Shown here in pieces: positions 32,894 to 44,767 of a stretch of 64,000 bases of DNA (position 1 is the stretch's first letter; every line of letters starts with the position of its first letter). The stretch covers positions 7,130,001-7,194,000 of the forward strand of contig OZ316891.1 of NCBI GenBank assembly GCA_973895155.1, in the 5' to 3' direction. The notes below the pieces were generated by a model. The model saw only the letters and a list, made by a program, of their open reading frames with translations. It was not told where the DNA came from and did no database searches. Position numbers and translations under genes: made by a program. The stretch is from Marsupella aquatica. Its lineage: Eukaryota > Marchantiophyta.

Positions 32894-34573
32894 CTTTAAA
32901 CCACCACTAGCTATGACAAAAACCTGGTCACCATAAATAGTCTTTTTTTCTTGAATTTGTGAAGCAATATTGTAGGGGAGAGGAGAAGAATGAGAGTAAC
33001 CTGAAAAATGGAGAAATCTTGTACACTTCCCCCTTTTATATGTCTAGTGGCATTTAAGGTCCATAGGGGTTTTAACTTCCCTTTAGCGAGAGTGTAATTA
33101 AATTAAAAACTTTTTCAATGAATTTATAGGGGCCTCTCTCTCCGCGCCTGGACTGCGTTCCGTGTATCTCAACACTCCCGTCTAAACACCACGCAAAGCC
33201 TCTCTCCGCACGAAGTCCGCGCTCCCTACAGTAGGCCTCTCGTTCCTCCTCACCCTCCATCGCCAAGCTGCATCACTCCGTCGTCGAAGCTCGCTGCGCT
33301 GCTTTCCCCCTTCCCCTCCCTTCCCTTCCCTTCCCTTCCCTGACGCCGCGCTGCCCTCCTCTTCAGAAAGTGGAACAGATTTGAGGCTCAGAGCTCACTT
33401 TTAAAGCAGGAAGGTTACGTGGGAAACAAGAATTTCGCATCGCTGCGGAAAGGTCCGATTCTCCCCCTCTCTTGCATCTCACGTTGATTTGGACTTTTTG
33501 TGCCAATCTTGCATCTCACGCAGCTTTGGACGTTCGTTCAGGTGGTTAGGTTCGCAGTTTGTCTGATTTCTATTTTCAGAGTTGAATTGCTTTGTTATGA
33601 CTTTGACCTAGATTGATTCATTTTTGGTTTACGGTGAAGCTTTGCGCCAGTAAGGTTGAAAAATCTTAGGAGGCCACATTATCTTCTGCAGGAATGTGTC
33701 CACTTCTGTTATTAGTTTCCTTCTGTTAATCTTTTTAGTGTTGAATTGTTATCGTGTGATTGTGACCTTGATCCATTACTGCTGTATTTGGTCTTACCGT
33801 CGAGCTTTACGCCTGTAAAAGGTTCAGTTGATTGAAGTCCTTGTCGGATAGATTATCTTCGAGAGCAGTGTGTCCACTTCGTCAACCTCCTCCCGTTACG
33901 TCAAGTGATTTCAGTAGGAAAATTCCACTCGGGAGACTTTTGTTTCAAGCAAAGCAGCTCGAGCGAGAGCCACTAGTAATCGCATTGCCGCTCAGCCCTT
34001 TCTTCGTACACCTGGGTTTGTCCTCTTTTCTTGTTTCCTCCCTTTGGTTACTTCGTTCACGGTTCCTACTGTGAGTTCTGTTGTGCATTACTTGCTCGGA
34101 ATTCTTGCGCCCCCAAGCAGCTTTTTTCTGTCCTCTGGAATCCTAGCGTTGGTTTTTGCTTTCTTGCAGTATGTCTTTCTCTCGTTTTTTGCACGTTCCC
34201 TATTGTGAGTCTGATTATTGGTTGCTTGCTCGTGAGCCGGCCTCAACCCTAGCAGCTTGACTACGGTCCTCCGAAACACTGTCATTAGGACCTATATTCA
34301 CAGAGAAAGGACCTACAACCTTAGTGGAGTGGACAATCCATGCTGTAGCGGCCAGCTGCTCGTCTCAACCTGACATTTTGCTCTGCTTGTCTCGATTTGG
34401 TGCAGACATAGGTTTAGTCAGGGTTTAGAGCGAGCTTGTGCGATTTCGCATAATTATGAGTTTGTTGTGATGTGATGGTTATGAGGAGCAAATAGTCATT
34501 TCAGCGCATGCCGGTATCTAACCCGCAGAAATTTCTCGGACGTCCTGGTTAAGCAGATCGGGCGACCGAGCCG
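32894..34573 (+). promoter_or_regulatory. AspRS upstream region and probable 5' leader
   Basis: The region contains a pyrimidine tract with (CCCTT) repeats at about 33302-33342 and then T-rich, intron-like sequence up to the AspRS start codon. A spliced 5' leader is likely but splice sites could not be fixed. The open frames at 33832-34252 are not supported as coding. Confidence 0.4.
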
Positions 34574-37446
34574 ATGTCATCAGGGATGGAAGGGGGCGAG
34601 GTGGTCAACAAGGAAGTGAAAAAGAAGGAGAAGCAGGTGAATCCCAAGGAAGCTAAGAAAGCCGAGCGGCTGCTGGCAAGGCAATTGGCAGCGGCCTCAG
34701 TGAAGGAGGAGGATCCCCTCGCGGCTAATTACGGAGATGTGGAGCTCAAGGCTTTGCAGAGCTCGGTGCAGTCTGGACGGGTGTGGACGAAAGTGGGCAC
34801 CCTAGATACCCAATTGGACGAGAGGACTGTTCTCATCCGGGGCCGAGCGCAGACTGTCCGGGCCAAGGGCAATGTGGCCTTCATTGTTGTGCGGGAAGCC
34901 GGATGCACTGTGCAGTGTGTGGCATCAGTCAGTGAGAATGTCATCAGCAAGCAGATGATTAAGTACATTGCTAGCGTCAGCAAAGAGTCTATCATAGATG
35001 TGGAGGGCGTGATCCAAATTCCTGCTGTGCCCATCGCCAAATGTACTCAACAGGTTCTCCTCTGACCTCCGACTTCAAAAATATGCAGATTCTAACATTC
35101 AAATATGACACGACGAGGAGTACTAATTCCAAGACTGCAGGTCGAAATTCTAGTTCGGAAGGTGTATTGTATCAGCAAGGCATTGCCAGTCTTGCCTCTG
35201 AATCTTGAAGATGCCGCAAGAAGTGATGTCGACTTTGAGAACGCCGAAAAGGTATAACTCGATAAGGAGAGTTTCAGCTCCTTGAGTGGAATTTTGAGTT
35301 GCATTTAGTTACCCTCGTTCATGACTTGACTGGAGTGCCGAAAATTTTATTAACCACGCGGGCGTTTCTTGTGGGGTTCAGGAAGGAAAGCAATATGCCA
35401 AAGTGGGTCAGGATACGAGGCTGAATAACCGAGTCATTGACTTACGAACCCCTGCTAACCAAGCCATATTTCGAATTCAGTCGAACGTGTGCATGGTAAG
35501 TTTGAATTGAACGATGCTGCTGAGTTCTTGGCCTGCCTGCACCTACTTCTAGAAATGTACATGAAACGAATGGTGGCTTGGTATAGAGTAATCTCATCCT
35601 GCTCGTAGGTTTTACAGACAAGTTGACATGATGTAGTTTATTGACATCTTGTTGCTGTGGACAGCTCTTTCGTGAGTATTTGGTGGCAAACGACTTTATT
35701 GAGATTCACACTCCGAAGTTATTGGCTGGGGCTAGTGAAGGAGGCTCCTCTGTCTTCAGCCTGGATTACAAGGGACAAACCGCTTGCCTGGCCCAATCCC
35801 CTCAATTGCATAAGCAGATGGGGATCACTGCAGATTTTGGCCGTGTTTTTGAAATTGGTCCGGTTTTTAGGGCTGAGAATTCTTTCACACACCGCCATCT
35901 TTGTGAGTTTACCGGCCTTGACTTAGAGATGGAGATCAAGGAGCATTACTTCGAGGTGAGTCTGACTTTTGGTCTGTTGAAAGTTTATGGGTCACAGGGA
36001 GTTCATTTGATCAAGAGGACTGCCCGCAGGTGTAATATTTTTCCTATTCTGGCATTTTCCTATATCCTAAATACAAGTCAGGGATTCAACGTGGGCTCAC
36101 GAAAAGTTTTTCTGGTGGGGATGTATTCTGCAGGTGCTAGACCTGATCGATGGACTATTTGTGTATATCTTTGATGGCTTGACACATCAGTGCAAGCCTG
36201 AGTTACAAGCGATTAACCAACAATACCCTTTTGAGCCTCTCAAGGTACTTGTCAATGTGGACGGATTTTGGGAGGTGATTTTGTCAGGTTTTGTTTCTCT
36301 TTGCTGAGGAGTGCACTTGCTGATTTTGATTTTCGTCTCTCATGACAGTATTTGGAGAAAACTCTTCGCTTGACGTTCGAGGAAGGTATCGAAATGCTGC
36401 AGGTTTGTCTAGTGGTTTACTCGTATCAAACTTGTTTGTGACATTGTTTCCCGAATGGTAAAGCAACTTGTATTTCCAGTTCAATTCCCAGGGCGCTAGA
36501 AATTGTGAAGATGCTAGATAGACTTGGGATATTTTTTGTGTGTGTGGCTTTGTTTCGCCGAGAACAAATGTAATGCATTAACTTCTGGATAGTTCTGCGT
36601 GAACAGAAAGCTGGGGTCGAGGTAGATCCACTTGGAGATCTTAGTACCGAAGTAGAACGAAAACTGGGCCAGCTTGTCAAAGAAAAGTAAGACTCGAGTT
36701 GCAAAGTATATACACAGTTATTTATGTTAATTAGTTTGGCTGTGATATGAATCAACAGGTCGTTTCTGGTGATCGTTAATCACTGTGCACTGCTGGTCAT
36801 ATTTGGCAGATATGATACCGAGTTTTATATCCTTCATCGATACCCTGTCGCTGTGAGGCCCTTTTACACAATGCCAGCTGCAGATGATCCCAGATATACA
36901 AATTCGTTTGATGTTTTCATTCGAGGTATTGTTTCTCTATCATAAGTGTGATGATATGTAAGACTCGTTGACGCAGTGCTTACTTTCGTTGTAATGCATA
37001 TCTGAACTTGCATTTTGGTCTGAAATTGGTGAATGTTCGTCACCACTTGTGCTAACAGCTAAAGGTTCTGTGCAGGGGAGGAGATCATATCAGGGGCTCA
37101 ACGTGTACACGACCCAGAACTTCTTACAAAACGTGCAACAGAATGTGGGATAGATGTGAAATCCTTGACAACGTACATAGATTCATTCAGGTTGGTCCAT
37201 CCCCACTCTACTTTGTAATGACAGTGAATCTCGTCAGAGTTTGTGCCATAAATCCTGTGGTTCTTTTTTCTTGGTTCTCAGGACAGGGCCACCTCTAATG
37301 TGTTGTTTGATTTCAATAGGTACGGTGTAGTCCCACATGGAGGAGTGGGTGTTGGATTGGAAAGAGTGGTGATGCTCTTCTGTGCGCTTGGCAATATCAG
37401 GAAGACATCAATGTTCCCACGTGATCCTCAAAGGCTAGCACCTTGA
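34574..37446 (+). CDS. AspRS: Aspartyl-tRNA synthetase, cytosolic
   Basis: A class IIb aminoacyl-tRNA synthetase that charges tRNA-Asp for cytosolic translation. Ten exons keep frame: 34574-35053, 35141-35251, 35382-35495, 35665-35955, 36134-36244, 36349-36402, 36607-36686, 36810-36925, 37076-37190, 37320-37446; 532 residues, near the length of eukaryotic cytosolic enzymes. It has a lysine-rich N-terminal extension ([19 protein letters not shown]), an OB-fold anticodon-binding domain ([13 protein letters not shown]), motif 1 region ([15 protein letters not shown]), motif 2 ([19 protein letters not shown]) and motif 3 ([14 protein letters not shown]), ending in [10 protein letters not shown]. 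No organelle-targeting segment is apparent at this start. In Arabidopsis the cytosolic enzyme also acts as the receptor IBI1; that role is not shown here. Confidence 0.95.
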
Positions 37447-38900
37447 GAAGTTTGAAACGGTATAGTCTCAGTAAATTACGTGGGCTAAGGGCCTAGCCAA
37501 GCGATTGCAATGGTGATTTAGCCAGTTAATTGGTTGAGCTGGTATGGTTTCGTTCCCCTCAATACAAAAGGCGAGGACTGAACATGCCCATTATTCTCCA
37601 CTCGTGTATGTGCCTTCTGTTTTATTTGTGTTGGATAGGCCCGCAGATTTTGGGTACGTTTGGATACCCATGTTGCGATTCATGTCTTTACTCCTTGTAG
37701 TATCGTTGGTGGATCTTTAAGTTGCTGGGCTTTCTTGGTCTCAGCATTCTCACAATACAGCATTCCAGCAACGTACTCTTGGAGTGTCTCGAAACTTTGG
37801 TCAACTTGTCACTAAGGTAGATTATGTATTGGGTACACCTACTATGGGAAGCAAATGTTGTACCACAGATGGATAATTCTCGCCCTCATCTGCCAATTCT
37901 TTATTCCTCCATCCATACGTCGGAGGACTGGTCGTGGTTGGGTGATGTCATGGAATCTAGACTTGTACCTAATCCACCGATTTGAATGCTTGCACGCCGT
38001 TTTCAAATGCTGCCTCGTTCCCTCCTTCGCTTTCCACTGCTTGGGAAAGAACATTACTTGCAAATGCGATGTCGCAGCATAGTATTGCAGATGCGTTAAC
38101 CTTTACTTCTGCGAGGACACTCTCCCGTGGAGAGCTTCCTCTATTGGTTAATACGAGCATCTTCTTAAAATTTGGAGTAGCGGCACTCTTGAGGCAGGAA
38201 GACCAGCACATAAGTTTGACAGTGAATTGTTGTGATGGCCTCTATCTGTCTTGGCTTCAGCATGGTTCTCTCCCAAAGCTTGAGCCACTTTCTTGCCAGC
38301 AACCTCTGCAACGATTTCACCACAAGGTAGTTTAAGAAGTTCACATTGGAAAGAAAACGCTGGATGGAGACAATTTACGGAACTAGTTGGAGTCTCCGAA
38401 CGAATGTATTCAGGGCCACCAACTCGTACAAATTAGACCGGTTGAGTTCAATGCAATAAGTTCAAATGCTGGACTTCAATGCGCGTTGGAGTTCAGGTTC
38501 CATGTCAAAGTTGGTCGAACGAGTTGCTTGAAGTCTCCATTGTGAACTATTCCAATAGCAGGTTTTGCGCAGAGGGGCACAACGTTATGCTGTTGCCTTG
38601 TATGCTACAAGCTTGTGCAAAGCTCAGAGACCATTGTTTGTTACAAACGAAAGTGACATCGCATCGGTGTCCAGACTAGACTTTACCATGCACAGGAACA
38701 CTTTTGCTCTGCGCAAAAAATTGATACAAACAACGTTATGTGCACTGATAAATCCAGGGGGCACTAGAAAGCTCCTCTTGTTTCTTGTTAAAAGCTGACA
38801 TGGTAGTAGAAGAAAGAACTGCCCTTGCAGTTTCTGAATTGCATAGGAAGAGAATGAATACTAGCCTTGACCAGTTCAGGTGCCAGTTCAGGTGAACGAT
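37447..38900. other. Convergent intergenic region, AspRS / ETFA
   Basis: Presumably the 3' UTRs of both genes. Open frames on both strands (37982-38335 plus, 37969-38211 minus, 38565-38798 plus) overlap one another and have no recognisable family features. Confidence 0.4.
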
Positions 38901-41900
38901 TTAATGGTCTTTCTCAGGTAATTTTTCAATCAGCTCAGGGACGATTTCAAAGAGATCTCCAGCTATTCCATAGTCTGCGACCTGCACAAACAAAGCACAC
39001 AGGACCATGTTAGCTTGACTGGAAAAAGAAATTGACACGGCAGCGCACCACTGATCACAGTGACCTCCACCTTTGTCGCACACTGTGCAACTGATGGCAC
39101 GTTAAAGAAACAGACTCTGAGGTTGTTCCTATGAATATCCGATAAAATACACAAACAAAAGGTAAGGACGAAGAGCAAGGGGCAAATGAAAAGAAGGGAA
39201 CCCTTCAGCATCAAAGTCATAATGGACATCCCAAAACCGAAAGGATGCTTACTGCTAGAATTGACAGGTTTAAATTTTACAAACAGCTAATTCTATTCTT
39301 GCCTCAGGCACAAAAGCGGGATGCTTGCCGCTAGAACTGATAGGTTGAAAACTTACCAACAGCTAATTCTATTCTTGCCTCGGGCACAAATGTTTTAGAT
39401 GTGGGCAACTCAGAAAGTATGAGGAGCTAGCTCATCCCATCCAAGGCCACTTGCACAGAACTATTTAGTGCTTCTTAAAAGTACCTGAAAAATAGGAGAT
39501 TCGGCATCCTTATTTATTGCAACAATGACCTTCGAATCCTTCATGCCCGCTACGTGTTGTAAGGCACCAGAAATGCCCACCGCAATGTACAAATCTGGTG
39601 CAACATTCTTCCCTCTTTGACCCACCTGATCAAGACCCCAGAGAAAGTAAGAAAAAGATAATGCGCGTTAAAATTGCTCTTAATCAAGAAATGATGTTGT
39701 CCAGACTTCGAGTTGCGCAATCATAAGTCAGAAAGACACTACAACATGATGGCTATGGTCTGAAGTAAACGAAGACAACAACACCTACTCAGAACAAACC
39801 CCGACCTACTGAAGCCATCACATTGAAAAGAGAGTCGAGTTTCATAAGTGGTTTAGAGGATATTAGATGTTAAAGTCACACCAGCATATCACTAGACACC
39901 ATCCCTCCATCCACTGCCGCTCTTGATGCACCAACTGTGCACAGAACATTCCAAATAAATTCCATCGCCAACTTATCCACAAATCCAGCATGTAAATTAA
40001 ACAATTATCTAAACAAAACAATAAAAACTCATTTAAAGAACATTGAATCCTCTGTCCAAAATATTTAGATTGAGCCTCTCAACGCAAAATTAAAGGTTTA
40101 GAGCTTCTAATGGAAGAAGCAAAGCATACATACCAGCACCTCCGAGTTTGTCGGCAAGCTTCTGGAGCATTTTGAAATTTTCCGCAGTTTTTAATGGTCG
40201 GCCTCCTGAAACTACAACACGAGCACTGCCCAACTCTGGTCGTTCACTTTGCTGCACTTGTTGCCCTACCCACTCTGAACGACCAATGACTTCTGAGAAA
40301 TAAGAACGGCAAATACGTCAGCAAAACGATGCCGGTCAGACTATCATATAGAGCGATTTCAAAACATGAAACATATATATTTAACAACTCATTTGCCCTG
40401 TTACTTTATTCTTTCGGGTTCAGCACTTAATTGTGACTTGTTATGAGACTTGGTACCACAGAATAGTTATTGCTCTTGCCAACTCTTTTGATCCTTCGGC
40501 ATCTTATCACTAGCATTTGAAATCTCCTGACTAACCCATGCAGAAATGCAACAAATCGAAGGGTACACTTCCTGGTCGTAACCTGATTTAATTTCCCCGT
40601 GGTCAAGAGTAGAAATCGGAGCATCTGTTGATCTTGAGCATTCTACTGCAGGAAACGAGGTTGTCCTCACAGTGAGAAAACAAGGCGCAGAACCTTTGTA
40701 ACGGACAGTAGACAATGCATTACCTGCATAAATCGGTCTGAACAGGCAAAAGTCAGATTCAAAAAGGCCACCAATAATGGGATTTATCATACTTAAACTA
40801 CAGCCAACTTCGTTTGTGATGCTTATCCTGGTCAGGAATGGAATGAGTTATTACACTGAGTTTGAGGAACAGCGATGATTACCGGATGAAGGTCTTGTCA
40901 TCTAGCACCTTGACGACATCAGAGATGACGGCCTTGTCTAGTTGAGCTGCAGCTCGCGGTAACAAATTCTGCCCAAAGGATGTAGCTGCAGCCACTACAT
41001 GGGAGAAATTTCCTTTCTTCTGAGCTTCCAGCACAAGCTCTGCCCATGGCTCTGCCAATCCATGTTCCACCTTCTCCCAGTCGACTACCCAAACCTGTGG
41101 AGTAGAGCATTAAGCATTGATCGTTTCTCTGCCAGAGTTGATCGTCAATGAGTTTCCAGCAGACTGTAGGCCTAAGTCTAGCAAGACCAAATTGGAATTG
41201 AAGTTCTTACAGGAAATACCAGCACAACTTCATAGAAACCTGATTTCTGAGGAAAAATCTTGGTAATGGAAAGAATACATTTCGATGCCAAGTGTCAGGT
41301 GTGTAGGAAACCTCTGAAATTGCAGAGCTAGACTTTGCTGCTTGCTTGGCTGCTTCGTGCACAGAGGGTCCATACCCTCCTAGCAAGACAGAGACAGAAC
41401 CCCCCTCTCCAAGTGATATGGCAGCGGCAACTGCACTCAGAGTAGCAGAGTTCAGGACACCCTGTTCATGCTCTCCTACAACCAGTGTGCTAGCCTGCAA
41501 AAGACACTTTCCAGCTATTATATAGAATTTTCCAACTTCCAAAATGGACATATATCCCCTCAAGTTGAGCTCATCTCTCAGTGAGGAGAGCAATGGTTTC
41601 AACATGACACTTCCCGTGACTGAGAATATAGGGTACAGTAATATTAAAATTGCTATCTATAACATTAACTCAACTGATTGTCAGGTATCCCCACCAGCTC
41701 TAAATGAATCCCCCATTGAAACTCTCCTAGGGTTCCAAAGATTCCCACATTCGCCTACTCATCCACGACATGCTTCAATTGAGTAGACGTTCCAGCTGAC
41801 ATTAGAACCATAGCACTTTTGGAAGCACGAGGGACTCTTTCGCAGCAATTGTGACTAACGCCACGATCTCAGACCAATCCACGACTCAAGTCCACAATTG

Positions 41901-42006
41901 ATGGAAGGACCGGACTTACCGACCGCAACGATGAGCGAGAGAACGGAGAAATCCGAACGGGATGAAATCTCCGAAACGTCTTCAAAGCAATGCCGATACT
42001 GGACAT
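38901..42006 (-). CDS. ETFA: Electron transfer flavoprotein alpha subunit, mitochondrial
   Basis: ETF alpha with ETF beta forms the FAD protein that carries electrons from mitochondrial dehydrogenases (branched-chain amino acid, phytanoyl and fatty acid catabolism) to ETF-ubiquinone oxidoreductase. Eight exons on the minus strand keep frame: 42006-41920, 41494-41312, 41094-40883, 40737-40583, 40292-40134, 39934-39882, 39625-39485, 38981-38901; 356 residues, family length. The N-terminus ([20 protein letters not shown], Arg-rich and without acidic residues) is a typical mitochondrial presequence. The family blocks are [21 protein letters not shown], the FAD-binding [20 protein letters not shown] and [18 protein letters not shown], and the end [21 protein letters not shown]. 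The donor at 40583 was chosen by phase because the next GT at 40568 would break the frame. Confidence 0.95.
39241..39390. repeat. About 75-bp tandem duplication in ETFA intron 7
   Basis: The segment GGATGCTT-CTAGAA-TGACAGG ... ACAGCTAATTCTATTCTTGCCTC occurs twice in a row with scattered differences, wholly inside the intron between exons 39485-39625 and 38901-38981. Confidence 0.75.
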
Positions 42007-42204
42007 GTCTGTAGCTCATAAGAATTAAGCCAATTCACCACCGCAGCCGACAAATCATCCAGAACCGCTGCTTTTATATGGTCTCCTGACAACGGCGTTC
42101 TCTGCTCCGATTCGTCAGCTGCTCCTGGAATCTCACTGTTGTCCCGATTTCTTTTCTGCAGGTGCTGTGGAAAGCTTGCCTGTGAGTATTTGGACGTGTG
42201 ATTT

Positions 42205-42278
42205 GGGGTGAGAAAAATTTATAGAGGTATATTCGGCCCACAAATGCAATCTGCTCTACAGAATTCAGTGAATAGCTC

Positions 42279-42361
<83 letters not shown>

Positions 42362-42665
42362 GGGTGAGACGAATTCAGAGAGGCATCACCAGCCCACAAA
42401 CGCAATCTGTCTACAATTCAGTGAACAGCGCTCTCTCTGTCTCTCCCTCTCTGTTTGGGACGGGGAGGGGTTGTGAGACAAATTAGAGAGGCATCACCAG
42501 CCCACAAATGAAATCAGCTCTACAGATTGCAGAGAACAGGTATTTTCTCTCTCTCTGCTTTTGTTCTGGTGGGTGAGCCGAATGTAGAGAGGTATCTTCA
42601 GCCCACAATTGAAATCTGCTCTGAATTCAGTGAACATCTCTCTCTCTCTCTCTCTCTCTCTCTCA
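42205..42665. repeat. Four tandem about 115-bp units with CT microsatellites, upstream of ETFA
   Basis: Each unit contains GTGAGA(C/A)-like start, AGAGAGG(C/T)AT, AGCCCACAAATG(C/A)AATC and TTCAGTGAAC followed by a CT run. The first unit carries an 85-bp (CT)n run (42275-42359); the last ends in a second run (42638-42663). Length variation here would alter the sequence just upstream of the ETFA start codon (42006). Confidence 0.85.
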
Positions 42666-42925
42666 GACTGGTGGACTTCGTCTTCTGGGCGAGCAAGGAG
42701 GGTGTGAGGAGTTGAGAGATTTGGCGTGCATCACATCGGGGGTGGGTATGGGTACCTTCTTGTATTACAACCGGTACGCTGGTGGAGTGGCATCTGGCTG
42801 GCGTGGATGCACGAGATTGATATGATGACTATCAACAAACACACGCGGCATGGTGTGGGCACTACCCACTCCAGTCCAGTGAAAACTTTATGGGACTTTG
42901 GTGAAAATCACGTAAACTATTCACC

Positions 42926-43595
42926 GAATCTAACTATATAGAATCCATATAGTGTAGCATGTTCATCCTCATACATACATGCTTTATTTTGCTTTATCCA
43001 AAAGAATTGAAAGAATAAATATTAAAGTTCACTAACCCCAACAGTTTTCTAAATATTAAAGTTCACTAACCCCAACAGTTTTCTATGCTCTTGTGGAGTT
43101 TAGTAGGTTGAGCACTGTCCCCCGGTGTCTATCATCACAACATTCTTTAGACAGAGGCAACATTCTTTAGACAGAGGGTGTCTGTTGCGCTTTAGTAGAC
43201 ATAGGTGTCACTATTCTTGGTAGGGGTGACTTAGGGCCTCTAGTAGGATTCCTTTGCTTGACTCTCCCATGCAGTTCACACCAAAGCTATACTAGGCTCT
43301 TCAGTTTGCTGAACGGTAGGCTTTGGGGTCTTGGTTTTTGGGTCTGCGGTAGTTCTTTGTTTCTTTGCTTCCTGACCTTTCTTGGCCCTTTGGTAATCCC
43401 CCCTTGATTGGGTCTTTTGCCTGAGGTATCATGTCTCCCGGTTGGGTGCCCTTTGCTTTTGGCAGATAAGACAAAAACTAATATCAAATATAACTATATA
43501 GCATCGATATGGTATAACATGTTCATTCTCATACATGCCTATTTTGACTTATCCAAAAGAATTGAAATAATCATTATTAGAGTTCACTAACCCCA
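42926..43595. repeat. Direct repeat pair, about 115 bp, plus a 33-bp tandem duplication
   Basis: The segment with AACTATATAG...CATGTTCAT.CTCATACAT...TATCCAAAAGAATTGAA and ending TTCACTAACCCCAAC occurs at about 42932-43046 and again at about 43484-43595. Within the first, the 33-bp piece AATATTAAAGTTCACTAACC... is doubled (43018-43083). No coding content. Confidence 0.7.
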
Positions 43596-44146
43596 ACTAC
43601 CCTTCTTTTAACCTGAGTAGAGGGGAATACAATAAAATGTAACAAAATATATTCCCTATTCCCATTTTTTAAATATATTAATGAAATAAAAAAAAATATT
43701 CATTCATGTCTATGCACATATACTTTGGTGGGGCCCTAGAGTCATGGTCTAGAGGCTTCACTCTAGAAGCCTACACCCTGACTCTAACTTCCCCTTGGCG
43801 CTTTATAAGTAAGACGAGCGCCATGCCTGTGCGTTGCACAATTGGGTGAGTGAGAAAGCGAAGGCCTGGCAGGAGTTGTGGGCACTGGTCAAGTTGCATA
43901 CCGGCTCCACTCCTGGGCACTGGGCAGCATGGCGTACGTCAATTATGAGGGAGGGACTTGTGGGCAATTGGGTGTACCCCTGCCTTGCCCCTTTTTGCAT
44001 TCAAGGGTCCCCTTTTTGCATTGAACGGTTAGAGAAAAAGTGCAAAGAATGTAACGGCTACTGATCATTGCCGCCCATAACTGTTTTTGTAACCTGGCGA
44101 TGGACTTAATTTGGCGGGATTGGGTATTAAAGTTGTAAATAGCCTA
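43596..44146. other. Unassigned stretch
   Basis: No supported gene. ATGCCTGTGCGTTGCAC at 43823-43839 is nearly identical to motifs at 44147-44163 and 44752-44767. Confidence 0.35.
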
Positions 44147-44767
44147 ATGCCTGTGCATTGCACGAAAGATTTTGAGATGGGGGCAAGATGTCGAGGAGAG
44201 GCAAAGATGTTGAGGCGAGGGCAAGATGTCAAGGAGAGGGCAAGATTTCAAGGAGAGGCAAAGATGTTGTGGTGAGGGCGGGATGTCCAGGTGAAGAAAA
44301 GATAGGAGGTGAGAGAAAGGTGTTGAGGCAAGGGCAAGATGTCAAGGAGAGGCAAAGGTAAGGAGGTGAGGAGGTGAGGTAACGATGTTGAGGTGAAAAA
44401 AGATGTCGATCAGAGAAAGAGATGTTGAGGTGAGAAAAGGAGGTCGAGGAGAGAAAAGATAGCAAGGTGAGAAAAAGACGTAAAGATGAGGAAAAGATGT
44501 AAAGGAGAAAAGAGAAGCTGAGGGTGACGGAAAGATATTGTAGTGAGATAAAGATGTCAATGTGACCAAAAGGTAAGATGTCGAGTCGAGGAAAAGATGT
44601 CAAGCCAGATGAGAAAAGTTGTGTCAAGGAGAGAAAAAATGTCAACTGTGAGAAAAATGGTCGTGGTGAGATAAAGATGTGAAGGTGAGAAAAAATGGCG
44701 AGTTGATAGGAAGATATCAAGGTAAGGTAAAGTTGTTGTGGTGGTGTTTTATAACCTGTGCATTGCA
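44147..44767. repeat. Purine-rich degenerate minisatellite bounded by a shared motif
   Basis: About 590 bp of the plus strand is built from variants of GATGTCAAGGAGAGAAAA with a loose period of about 20-25 bp. The block begins directly after CCTGTGCATTGCAC (44150-44163) and stops just before another CCTGTGCATTGCAC (44754-44767). The minus-strand frame of 179 codons (44229-44768) is a product of this repeat. Confidence 0.85.

Noticed and set aside
38565-38798. Possible relic of an ATP synthase delta/OSCP-like protein (RYAVALYATSL)
   Set aside because: Only one short phrase fits; the rest does not resemble the family.
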